The translations under genes and the position numbers were made by a program. The notes beneath the pieces were generated by a model. It saw only the letters and a program-made list of their open reading frames with translations. It was not told where the DNA came from and did not search any database. A stretch of DNA of 64,000 nt from Benincasa hispida (taxonomy: Eukaryota > Streptophyta > Magnoliopsida > Cucurbitales > Cucurbitaceae), in assembly GCF_009727055.1 (NCBI RefSeq), contig NC_052359.1, forward strand, positions 11,524,771-11,588,770. The letters are read 5' to 3'. Shown here one piece after another: positions 24,159 to 34,748 of the stretch (position 1 is the first letter of the stretch; each line of letters begins with the position of its first letter).

Positions 24159-24245
24159 TTGGGCCCATCAAAGCCCAACCTATAAAAGTAGGTCTCTTCG
24201 TCTTAGGTTGTTTACTTGCTTCATTTTGCAAAAAGAAACCCTAAA
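24159..24245 (+). promoter_or_regulatory. Promoter-like block: site II, TATA box, telo-box
   Basis: Within 87 bp lie TTGGGCCCATC with a TGGGCC site II element (24160), a second GCCCA (24173), a TATAAAA box (24181-24187) and a telo-box AAACCCTAAA (24236-24245). The ATG of the following ORF is at 24320, at a normal distance for a 5' leader. Site II plus telo-box is known from promoters of plant ribosomal-protein and cell-cycle genes. That it drives the ORF is inference. Confidence 0.5.
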
Positions 24246-24319
24246 ATCGTCTCCGCATGCCGAGCTTTCTTCTTCCTAGAACCCTACCGATTTTCCAGTT
24301 TCCTTTCACTCAAGAATCA

Positions 24320-27203
24320 ATGGTAGATCAAACTTCCCAGCCTTCCACTTCAGCTTCAACACCTTCATAAGCCCAACTTTCCATGCGAGAGGCAGCATTT
24401 CTTGCTGCCAATTGTCGTCTCGCTACCCAACCACACACCATTCCTCGATTCGCTGGAAGACCCCGGCGAAACCCTCTAGTAGCCAGGCCAGTCTTATTCA
24501 AAAGGGGGTAAAGTACTGAGAGCACCCCACTCCCAACATCAGCAGTCTCCACTGAAAGTGAGAAGAAGAGGCAAGATGACAAGGAGGTGTTTAGGAGCAT
24601 TCTGAGTAACCTAAAAAAGAATGAGGATTACCCGAGGCTGGGGTTGTGAACCAACCACTGGTTAGGGAGGAGGTGACGGTGGAGGAAACAGAGGAAGTGG
24701 TGGAAGAGGAGACAATGAGAAGCACTCTGGCCATAATGAATCCTAAGGAAACTACGCAAGTAGAATCCTATGAAGGACCCATCAGAGTCACATTGAAGGA
24801 AGTCGCAGCAGAGAAGCAATCAGAGGTGGAAGAGGAGAAAAAAAAAAGAAAAAGAAGATCAAAGGAAAGAAGGTTGGAGAAGGTGAGCCATCCCATCATC
24901 ACAAAGCAGAGAAGAAAATCAAAGAGAAGGAGGACGAAGAAGATGGGGAGGCTAAACAAAGGAAGAGGAAAGAGAGGGGAGAAAGGAAATAGCGCAGGCG
25001 TGAGGAAAGGCACCTGAAGAAAGAAGAAGAAAGAAAGAAGAGGGTTGTAAGCCCAGAAAGGACGAAGAATCCACCTCCGTAAGGGAGGACAAGAGGGAAT
25101 CAGCGCAACTTAGAGAAACAGCGCAACCTGAAACAACGCAAACAGTTGCAATTGAAGAAGGAGAAGAAGGAGAAGAAGGAGATGTTACCCGCTTGATGCG
25201 GCGTCGTAAAAAGAATGCGCCGCAAGGGTCAACCGTTAACCCTCCAATTTTGATTGACGCATTAGAAGAGCAGAAGAGGAGAAGAAAGGAGGAGGAAGAG
25301 AAGCAGAAGAAAATGGCGGGGGCCCAACTCATCATCACAGAATGTGATAGAAGAAGAAGATTACAAGATGAGGAGGTGCGTCGCAATAATAAAATCTCAA
25401 GGATCGAAGAAATAAGGCGGCTCGAAGAGGAACAGCACCTATTACTGGCCCTCTAACATTTCGAGAAAGAGTTTGAAACAGAGGAGAGAGAAGAGGCAGA
25501 GGAGGAGAAAAAGAAGAAAGGATAGAATGAGAAGAAGCGCCAAGCAAACATGCAGCACTTAAGGAAGAAGAAAGAAAAAGAACTTGATGAACGGGAAAAA
25601 GAGGAACAACGCAAGGAGCGAGAAAAGAAAGAAAGGCAGCAATCCCACCTTACGTTGGCTAAGGGAAAAGGCAAAGCAGTTGGAGAGAGTAGCAAGCCTG
25701 CATTGGCGAAAGGGCGTCCATCAAAGAAGAAGAAGAACGCTGACTTGTTGATGGAGATGGGCTTTTTTCCTGCGCCAACGCCACTACCAGATCTGATCAC
25801 GAGCGTGATCGTAGAACATGGATGGGACACATTTTGCCAGTGCCCAGCCATTGTCATTCCAAAGGTAGTGAGGGACTTCTACCACGGACAGCTACATGGT
25901 ACCAAGGATGTGGTGACCACAAAAGGGCAAATGGTGTCTTTCAGTGCAAGGGACATCAATGAACTATACCAGATGAAGGATAACCCGAGTCACCGGGCAA
26001 CAAAATCATTGATGATCCCACTGAAGAGCAGATGGAAGATGCGCTGCGAGTATTAATGCAATCGAGCACTAAATGGATGGTTTCATTAAAAGGCATCAAG
26101 ACCCTGGCATCTAAGACTCTGCTTCCTGAGGTTTGGGTCTATTTCGTCAAACGATGGCTGATCCTAACTTCCCATGACAAAACAATTTTGAGGGATCAAG
26201 TCATGGCCACATATTGCATTGCGCGTGACATTCCAATCGATGTGGGCCAGTTGATCGCAAGGCAAATTCGAGGTTTTTGGGGCATATAAGAGGGCAGTAC
26301 TTCTTCCCATGGACGGTTTCAAGTTTATACCTATCACTGGGTGTGGGTATTGATGAAGAGCCAATGGCAGAAGTTCACAGCCCAATAAACGTCAAGATTT
26401 TAAGGTTGCTCCTCAAAGATTCTCCACACTGCCCTGAGCTCCCTTTAAAGAGGCCCAACATTGATTTGAATGCGCCGCAAAGGCCCAAGCCGAAGAAATA
26501 ACGCAGATATGACAAGGGAAAAGAGAAAGTTCAAGAAGAAACAACGCAAGAACCAGAACCCTTGGACCGTTTACCCTTGATAATTCGCCCTCCAAGCCCT
26601 CCCGCACAACCTTCTTTTTCCTTTCCTGAGCACTTTACCGATCTTCTCCTTCCCCCAGATTCCCCAATCGCATATCCAGTAGCCCCATCATCACCTTTAG
26701 GATCATCACCGTAACTTCTTCTTCCACCACCGCATGTTGTTGACCCATACGATTTGGCTGACGACACTTCTGCCTAACCCCAAAACGTCATTGGCGAGGC
26801 ATCGCAGGCACAACCTACCATTGCTTCTTTAGCTGCTGAGTTAGTAGATATGCGGTCCCTTCTTGCCCAACAACAACAACTCTTTTCCCAACAGAAAGAA
26901 CTCTTCTTTCAACAACAAGCCTTCTTCGGCCAGACAATTGATGCGATAATTCAGCGAGTCGATGATTTACAACACAGTACTGCAATGACAAGGCAGATGT
27001 TGATTAATATTCAGCGCAACACTTATACAATTCACCTGCACCAAAGACAGATAGCGGAGTGCAACCATGAGTACTTTAATTTTCTGACAGCATATCTTCA
27101 TGGTCCCATGGTTCCTCCGCATCTCAGGCAGCATCTGATCTTTGAAGAAACTCCTCAAGTACCACATCCGAATCCTCCTTCAGAACCTCCTGCTCCTCAA
27201 TAA
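24320..27203 (+). pseudogene. Athila-like 3' ORF with putative plant transposon domain
   Basis: The frame starts at the ATG at 24320 (MVDQTSQPSTSASTP) and is carried on through frameshifts and stops to the TAA at 27201. The middle part (24646-25700) is a highly charged, Lys/Glu/Arg-rich, probably coiled-coil segment. A globular domain follows (25740-26290) with GWDTFCQCPA, VVRDFYHG, VSFSARDINELY and later WVYFVKRWLILTSHD. This pattern belongs to the family annotated as putative plant transposon protein. A Gln-rich segment (26850-26940) and a proline-rich tail end the frame. Its place just upstream of a polypurine tract and LTR matches the extra (env-position) ORF of Athila-type gypsy elements. 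Its function is unknown. At least five frame changes make it a pseudogene. Confidence 0.7.
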
Positions 27204-28350
27204 TCTTGACAATTATTTTTATTTCGGCCATTCTTTTATTTTATTTCAATTCATTATTCTTGTGTTAGCTAAATTCTTTGATTCTTTGTACAGGCAGAAA
27301 TTTTTGTATTGCGTTAGTTGTAATTACTTATATACTCAGTTAATTTTCAATACAACTGAGTAGCAATTCTCTCTATATGCCTATGCCTCTTCTTTATCAT
27401 CCTTTCTCAATTATGTGATATTCTTAATCTTTCATTTTGCATTATTCATTGCGCTGCCATGATGTATAATATGCATTCACTTAGGAACATTTCCCACACT
27501 TTGTAATTTCTAACTAACACTTAGTTAATTCGTAGCTTAGTAATGTTTTACCTTTTACCCTTCAAAATTCTGCTTAAACCTTCTTTTTGAAATTTTGTCT
27601 AAGTGTTTGTCTATTCTGTCCAAACAATGCAATGAGGACCTTGCACATCTCTAAATTTGGGGGTGGGGAAGGTCTGAGCAGATGAGATCAAGAATATGCG
27701 GTCATTAAGAAAAATGCGTTCATTTTTCATCTAAAAAAAAAATTCATATCAACTCCAATGTCAGCGCAAGGGAAACCTCAAAAACATTCCCAACCTAATA
27801 AGAGTTAAGTTGTGAAAGAAGCCTGCTCACAGTTGGATGTTCGCATGACACCCGTGGGAGCAAGCCAAAACGAAGGTGGGTTTCCAAGAACAACGCAATA
27901 TGAAAAGAGAAAAATGCAAAAGAAAAATAAAAGAATGCAAGAGATAACTCCTTTGAAATTCATGAGTTAAAGTTGAGATTGGCACACAACCGTAGTTGGA
28001 TGTTTGCATGACACCCGTGGGAACAGGCTAAAACGAAGGGTGTAACCATGATCAATAGTCTCTAATAAATGACGCAAAGTTTGACCACCACATCCAGAAA
28101 CATCAAGTTATTTTGACAAGAAGAGGTAAACATTCTTTTTAAAACTAGAAAAGCATTTATGAACAGAAATTTGTAGTATAGAAAAATAAAGTAGGGCTTT
28201 GTTATGAATTAGCAAGGATAGGAAGAAATTGCGTTGTTAAGTAAGGTGCCTAACTGGAGCATTTGAAGCAACCAATCGACGCAAAATTTTGGATAGGAAT
28301 TGAGCATTAGTGCCATAGTAGAAGAATGCTTGAGGACAAGCATATATCTA
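27204..28350 (+). other. Athila-like 3' untranslated internal region
   Basis: Non-coding. It has an upstream polypurine-like tract (ctaaatttgggggtgggg, about 27651-27668). A 49-bp direct repeat lies at 27832-27880 and 27994-28042 (gttggatgt..catgacacccgtggga). The second copy of the aaatttggggg tract abuts the LTR. A central tract plus a terminal tract is a feature of some retroelements. Confidence 0.55.
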
Positions 28351-28362
28351 AATTTGGGGGTG
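28351..28362 (+). other. Polypurine tract of the Athila-like element
   Basis: AATTTGGGGGTG lies immediately before the TG of the LTR at 28363, the position used to prime plus-strand DNA. Confidence 0.75.
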
Positions 28363-30178
28363 TGATAACTTGTAGAAATACAAGTTATTTATGCTGCTTT
28401 ATTTAGATATTGCGGTTAAAAGAGAGAAAAGTTGCGTCAATTGTAGAGAAATTAGCTAAGAAATACAATAATTATAAATTGTCGTCAATACACTGATTGA
28501 CACCATCGCAATGGTAGAAAAGAATGTTTCAAGTCTATTTTGCAGGAAATCAAGTCACCATATGCGTTCATGGCTCAAGAGAAAAAGATCAACGCATCTA
28601 CGTCGCATTGCATCCATCATTCAGGAATGAATAGACGATCAACGCAATGACGGCGCATGTGATAATCGATCAAGAGGTTTGCGATCAACGCAACTTCAAA
28701 CGCATGCGGTAATAAAAAACAACACCGCATGCGGACAAACGATCGAAGATACAAAAGAGCAACGCAATTGCGGAGGATTCAAACACGTGTACAGCTGACC
28801 GTTATGCATTTCTGACAGGAGTGATTGCATAACAGAAGAAATATTCAATCCACCATTTCTGGAATTGCCATAACAATAAAGTGGGGTCTACACTACAGAG
28901 AGTCAAAACTGAGTCTATTAATAGCCTCTGAAATTCCATTGCAAAAATATACTTGATACGGGCATATTTTGATATTTGTATATTGAGAGAAAGACTGGTC
29001 TGAGTGCTGATCGGAGAAGATCCGGGAAGATTTAAGAGACAAGGTCGAGAGGTGAGTCTCAGGGAAAATCCTTTCAATCCCCACCGTGAAGCTCTGTACC
29101 AAGGTCACTCCTACTGGACGAGGAGGCCTAAGAGGGAAGCTCTTCCTTCCATTCACTCCATCCGCTGACAAGCAAATCCACCATCCAGATCTATGTCAAA
29201 ACATTGGCACTCTTCTGTATTTGTTTCTATCTCTTATCATCAATTGAATTCATCTTCTTAATCTCTATCATTCACACCATGTATCAGATGCTAAATATTA
29301 GTATTGAATGTCATGATCGTTTTCATCTCCATCTTTCTGTCTATTTCCGTTCCTCCATTAATCGCTTTCTCCATGATGTTTTCTTAATCCCTTGGTAATT
29401 AGAATCAATTAAACAAGTAAATTAATTTGTGCTAAAGAAGTAAATATGTTTAGCTAAAGCATGCTAGACTGCATCTTCACCTGTGAGAGCAGAAGTGAAG
29501 ATGCCATTCTGCCTGTCGAGAGAAGGTTAGAAGAATGCGTTAACTAAAGAGAGAAGTACTTCCAAAGATGGAAGCAACCTTGTGTTCATTACGTTCATCC
29601 CTGTTTCACCACATAAATGTGGGAGCGCCACCGATCACCGAGAGGTGTATGCCAAGGGAAAGAGGAACCGTAGTTAAATCTTTAACGCAATTAAGAACTT
29701 GCGATGTTTATAATAATTACCCTTTCTATTTTTGTTTCATACATAAAGACTTGCCACCACATACCACGACCCTTTGTATAATCTTCACATTCAGTCTCAA
29801 TCTCAGTATCATGTATCAGTATCCTGTATCTTGTATCATAATAGCTTAGGTTTACTTTTATCGCATTTTATTTTATTATCGCAACTTTACTTCACCACAT
29901 AATTTTACTTTATCGCAATTTTTACATACCTGTACACACACACTTTTTATTAATTGAAAAACCCCCGGTCGCATATATCACGAACGTAACGCATTAACTA
30001 AGCAATCCCTGTGTTCGACCTCGGATCACTCCGAGAAACTTTCGATGGAATTATACTTGGTTTTAAAGCAAGGAAACTTGTGACAACGCATAACATACTA
30101 CAAGCATTTCATTAATAATGCATACACCTAGAAGTAATATCGCATATCATCGCATGACATCATCATTTTATGTTGTCA
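28363..30178 (+). mobile_element. Athila/Tat-like LTR, 1816 bp
   Basis: It starts TGATAACTTG after the polypurine tract and ends TATGTTGTCA. It is crowded with AACGCA/TGCGTT words. Near its end it carries the phrase ccctgtgttcgacctcgg (about 30008), typical of plant gypsy LTR ends. An 8-bp hairpin (28365-28372 with 28381-28388) sits at its very start. On the right it is followed by a primer binding site, so it has the marks of a 3' LTR on the left and of a 5' LTR on the right. Confidence 0.75.
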
Positions 30179-30184
30179 AGTTTA

Positions 30185-30204
30185 TGGTACCATTGTCGGG
30201 GATC
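30185..30204 (+). other. Decayed tRNA-Asp type primer binding site
   Basis: TGGTACCATTGTCGGGGA corresponds to the tRNA-Asp complementary site TGGCGCCGTTGCCGGGGA known from Athila-type elements. All four differences are C-to-T or G-to-A changes at CpG or CHG sites, as expected from methylcytosine deamination. Confidence 0.7.
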
Positions 30205-30251
30205 ATAAACTTACGTTATAATCATCCATGCGTTGTGTGACATAAGATAAA

Positions 30252-30264
30252 TTTTATGTTGTCA
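30252..30264 (+). repeat. Second copy of the LTR 3' end
   Basis: TTTTATGTTGTCA is identical to 30166-30178, the end of the LTR, 86 bp further on. The bases before it are weakly similar too. This is either the remnant of a further LTR after an internal deletion or a short tandem duplication. Confidence 0.6.
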
Positions 30265-30512
30265 ATCACAGCAAAGCCTTGTGGTATTGCTGCACTCGAC
30301 CAATGATTTCCTATGATCGCAATATTCGCCTTACATCAACGCATATTCTGCATAAAAACACAAAAATCAACTGTTCCTATGCGATGAACGCATGTGGATG
30401 CCATATAATAAACTTAATGCTTTTTAGACGCAATTTAACATATTTTATCAACGCAGGCCAACATTGTTTAAGAACTTAACACTATGATAACGTGCATTCC
30501 TGCCCGTTATCA
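30265..30512 (-). mobile_element. Start of an Athila/Tat-related LTR (family X), antisense
   Basis: On the minus strand it starts TGATAACGGGCAGG at 30512 and follows the LTR at 57409-59178 for about 250 bp. At 30265 it is cut by the plus-strand Athila-like material. A terminal hairpin TGATAACG / CGTTATCA is present (30485-30492, 30505-30512). Confidence 0.75.
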
Positions 30513-32043
30513 TAAACCCCATTGAGTTTCCTGGTAAGTCCAGGGCCGAACTCAGGGACTTGGGAAACAATATGCGGTGGTAATTTCTCAGAATACTTTG
30601 TGGTAACCAAATAAATCAATAGTTGTTGGTATTGTTGTTTGCGGTAATGAAAATAAACAAACATGGCGGAGTTCGAAAAAAGTTGACAAACAGAAGATGC
30701 GATGAGTATGCGGTGAACGGGTTGAGAAGGGTTTTGGCTAACACTTCCTAGGATGCGTTCATGTTTGCGATCATGCAACACACATACAATAGTAAACCAT
30801 CTCTCGATGCGAATGCTACGACATCTAATGCTAGAACGCATGCGATATATGCGATAAATCTATAGGACCTACTCATAATGCTCTATTCTTATTTATGCGA
30901 TGACGAAATGACACACACATAAATAAGGTGACCACATAATATCATACCTATATCTAGGGTGCATGCGATGTAGGTTGGCAAACAGAGCTTATCTCTAAGT
31001 TCCTATCTCTTGTTTATGCAGTTCTAATCTTGCTCTCTCGAGTCTAGATTCTAACCTAGCTCTCTCAAGTATTAGGTTCTTTCTTTAGACTCTCTCTCAA
31101 GTAGCTCTAAAGGGATTTTTGGCATGGCATAAAGCAAGACAATCGCAAGCAATGAAAATCCTAGGTCATGTTAGCTTAGTTCTTCTCAACTCATTCGACT
31201 AGTTTAGCTATTCATGCATGCTAAGAAAGTGAACAGATGTAGAATAAGAACTTCCATTATATAAATATAGAGATGAAGTACAAAATAACAATACAAGAAT
31301 AGAATAAAGAGTCTGGTAGCAATCCCTTGCTTCCCAAACTTGTACACTGTCTTTTCTACTCGTGTTCAAAAGATAATCTCGCTCTAGCAAGAGTCGGCCT
31401 GCTCTCTACTTCTACACCTTCAAGTTCTCTCTCGAGTTGCCCTGAGCGATCTTCCGGAGTCTCGGCTCTTTTCTTGCTCCACCTTAAAAATAAAAGAAAA
31501 ACTATGAACAAAGACGTGCTGAGCTAACTGAACCGAACCCCTTTTCTGAAGAATGCCTTTGGTATTTATAGAGCTTCGGGGTGAAAGGCGGCTTATCTCT
31601 TATGATTACACAGATGAGATGGCTTTAATTCTCTGACTGATGCGCTGAATATTTGTCACCGAAAAGCTGAATGTACTTGTTATTGTTAGCGGCTGTCAAC
31701 TTAATTCGGATTCGACTGTCATCAGCTTTCTGTCCCATCGTGATTAATTATGCCTTTCACCCAGATGCGCCTACCAAGTTGCACCAACTCTATGCGGCAA
31801 TCCTTCTTGAGCAAATGTTGGCGAACACAATCACCGCAAAGCCTTGCGATAATGATGCGCTCGACCAATGATTTCCTGTGATCGCTCTTTCTGCCTTGTG
31901 TCAACGCATATTCTGCATAAAAATACAAAAATCAATTGTTTCTATGCGATGAACGCATGCAGCTGTAATGTTCTAAACTTAATGCTTTTAGACGCAATCT
32001 ATCATATTTTATCAGCGCAAACATGCATTTATGCCCGTTATTA
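30513..32043 (-). mobile_element. Athila/Tat-related LTR (family X), antisense
   Basis: Homologous to the solo LTR at 57409-59178 from about 30520 to the right end. The minus-strand start is TAATAACGGGC at 32043, a mutated TGATAACGGGC. The left end lacks about 85 bp compared with the intact copy and abuts the start of the neighbouring family X LTR at 30512. It interrupts an antisense copia gag, whose coding sequence resumes at 32044. Confidence 0.75.
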
Positions 32044-32301
32044 AATAGCGTTACTTACAAAGTGAAGGAAGCTCTCTGGTAACGACTCCAGAATAATGCT
32101 AACCTAGCTGGCTTCATCGATGCTCGACCCATTCATCTTCACACATTGAAGTGGACCATCATATTGAGAACATGTTCTCGAACAAATGTTCTCTCCTTCA
32201 TGCGTGAGTTGAAGATGTACTTAAGAGCGTCGTGCCTGAGCTGCGCGGATGGTTGTCCGAACATTCCCCTCAGGGACTCTATAATCTCGCATGCAGTGAT
32301 C

Positions 32302-34480
32302 TGTTGGGATTGCTATCCTAATTCTTCCGGAGTCTCGTTGTTTTGTAAAAATACACATTGTTCAATGAATAAAATAAGTGTTATTTAATTTTGGCATTTA
32401 CTCATATCCAATAAACAAAGCTCCTTGGTTATCTTATGTGAACTTAAGCATGTATATGTGATATACAAGTGGATCATGCCTTAAGTGATAACCTAAATAG
32501 GTCTGTAGTATAAGGATTAAGGTGGGATACCTGATCCTGGTGACAATACTGATACTCCCCGCTTTGTAGACGTTTGCAAGTGTTGTAAACTACTACAGAT
32601 GGTAGATCCTGACCATTCATGTGGAGACGTGCGAGCGAGGGTGTCCTATACAAAGAGTTTGTATAAGACATGGACAACGAGATGACTAGACTCTGTATAT
32701 AACACTGTTGATACTAGAGACTTGCATCTCACCTAAACGACCATAGGTGACATGACTTCAATCCTGAGTGTTTTGAGAACTCCTGTTTTTTAGGGTGGTC
32801 CATTGATTAGTATGGGTGAGAGTGGCCAGATTGCCATCTCAACATGCCTACCTTTTTGGGGTCTTGTCTGATCTGGGAGCTGGGAACTCAATCCACAAGA
32901 TGGAATTCACTTCTTTCCCGAAGCAAAGATAAGTAGAGAGATTGCTACCTTAAGAACTTATTCCGGGGCTTGAACATAGTGGCCACAGCTTCTCTTTGGA
33001 AGAGAAGACTCAGTCATAGTAGAACTATGACTTATGTCATTAGAGGAATCAATGGTACTTAACGAGACAGATGTAACTACAGAGCATAATGGTTATAGGC
33101 CCAGCTGTATTTACGAGCAATCTGTGAAGGGTTATCGCACTGCTGATTGGTTAGGATGGACACATTATATATCTGTGGTAAGAAGAGTTCAGCTGTCAGT
33201 CTTTGGTGGACTGCCTGATAGTTAACGGATGTGGATCCCGTGACTAAAGAGTTTAGTCAGTTATTCACGTACCGTTGGAGCTTCAAGCTACAGGTCCATG
33301 AGCTCCCCTTGGTAGCTCAATGGATTCAGTTGAGGATCAGTTCTTGGTGTTCATTTGAAATGTTCAAATTGACAAGAGGTATTTTGATTATATATGATAT
33401 AATTGGTATGATGTATGAGATACATCTAGTAGAGGATTAATGTAAATGAGATTTAAGTACCATGGAATAAAAAAAAAACTATGGTTTGTATGTTTCATGA
33501 GATGAAATATTAAAACTATAGGTTATAAATATAGTTGATAAGTTGGTTATTCATTATATTTATAATAATATTAATTATTGGATAATTAATTCTTTTTCTT
33601 TTAATAACCAATTAAGTTGGATGGTTATTGGATTCATATTGACCGTGTGTTTAAAAGGAAAATGGTTTTCCTAATTTTAGAAGAGGATTTACAAAATGTT
33701 GAAGTTTTCATAAAAAGTTTTGAGATTTTTCTCTCAGCAAAAAGGATCTCACGTTAGTCGTCAAGTAAATATGGATTTACTAAACAACGGTTGGGCGAGC
33801 TAAACGATCGTACAGTATTTACTAAACTATCGCATAGTTTTGCTAGACGATTGCTTGCCCTTAAGTAAATGATCGTGTACTGTCTGTAGGTGACAGACCG
33901 AGTTAAGCGATGAGCTAAACGATCGCATAGCTTTGCTAGACAATCGAATAGCTTTAGCTAAAACGATTGGGCATCGACCTATACGATAGGTCTCTGCCTT
34001 CTCCCACTTGCCCAGTCGCGTACACGATCGGTGTTTCCTCCTTCATCTGCCTCATACCAAGTTCGAACAGAGCCCACCTTCTGGATTCTCACACCGAGAA
34101 TACCAAGGTAGCCTTGTTGGTGGTGTCTTACACAACTCGAAATCGTCAAGGTTTTCTGGAGGCCGTACTGTTGCATAGGAGTTCGTGATTGAGGCGATCG
34201 TTGAGGACGAGTGCGAAGAGTTCGTGTTGTGTTGCGGTTGTGTAGATCGAGTGTTTAAGGTTGCTATTGTTCAAGCAGTCGTGAGCAAAGAGCGTGGAGA
34301 CGAGGCGACAAATGTTCATAGAGTTCTTCCTTGTTCATTTGTTATTCATGCTGTAATTTCTGAATTTATTGTTTAATCGCTTGTTTTGAAGTCGACTGTA
34401 AATGTATTGTTCATTCATGATTGTGATTTGAAATAATCTTCTTCCATTGCTCATGGAAATCTTGAATCCGATTTCCTTCA
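32302..34480 (+). mobile_element. Copia-type solo LTR, plus strand, with perfect TSD
   Basis: It starts TGTTGGGATTGCTATCC and ends TTTCCTTCA (2179 bp). TGATC flanks it exactly (32297-32301 and 34481-34485). It is inserted in, and opposite to, a copia gag. The interior carries the common gtgataacctaaat(a)ggtctgtag phrase and an ATCGTnTAG-rich block at 33780-33970. No primer site or polypurine tract adjoins it, so it is a solo LTR. Confidence 0.85.
33780..33985. repeat. ATCGTnTAG-type minisatellite in copia LTR
   Basis: Units such as aaacgatcgtacag, ctatcgcatag, aaatgatcgtgtac and aaacgatcgcatag. They are related to the blocks at 37290-37410, 36205-36650, 40310-40620 and 9470-9995. Confidence 0.7.
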
Positions 34481-34748
34481 TGATCATGGGCTCATGCTTC
34501 TTGGCCAAAATGTCGTTAAGGCTGGCCAACATATACACTTGGGCCTTTTCATTCACCCGTGTCCAGTGCTCATATGCGTCTCAAACGTTTCAAGCAATGA
34601 TAGGAGGTGAAATAGGAGGACACTCCTCCATAAGGACGAACCTTAAGTCATTGATGATCAAAATTATATTAATTATGTTTTTCAACCTAGCGTAATTCTT
34701 GCCAGTCAGCTTATCGACGACAAGTAAAGACAAAGTAGTGGTAGCCAT

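Larger units (their letters stand above)
32044..34748 (-). pseudogene. Ty1/copia gag, antisense, split by a solo LTR
   Basis: The start codon is at 34748-34746 (MATTTLSLL, then KLTGKNYARLKN). The frame runs left with LMEECPP and ASLNDILAKKHEPM to the target site at 34485. After the inserted LTR (32302-34480) it resumes in the same frame with EIIESLRGMFGQPS and REHVLNMMVHFN, and stops at 32044 where an LTR of family X lies. It is the copia gag (UBN2-like) domain, which forms the particle. Four or more internal stops show it was dead or dying. Removing one TSD copy and the LTR gives an uninterrupted join. Its 5' LTR and primer site lie at 36954-38951. Confidence 0.85.

Noticed and set aside
25193..25857. 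Minus-strand Ser/Phe/Leu-rich open frames
   Set aside because: They are antisense shadows of the purine-rich coiled-coil segment of the Athila-like ORF.
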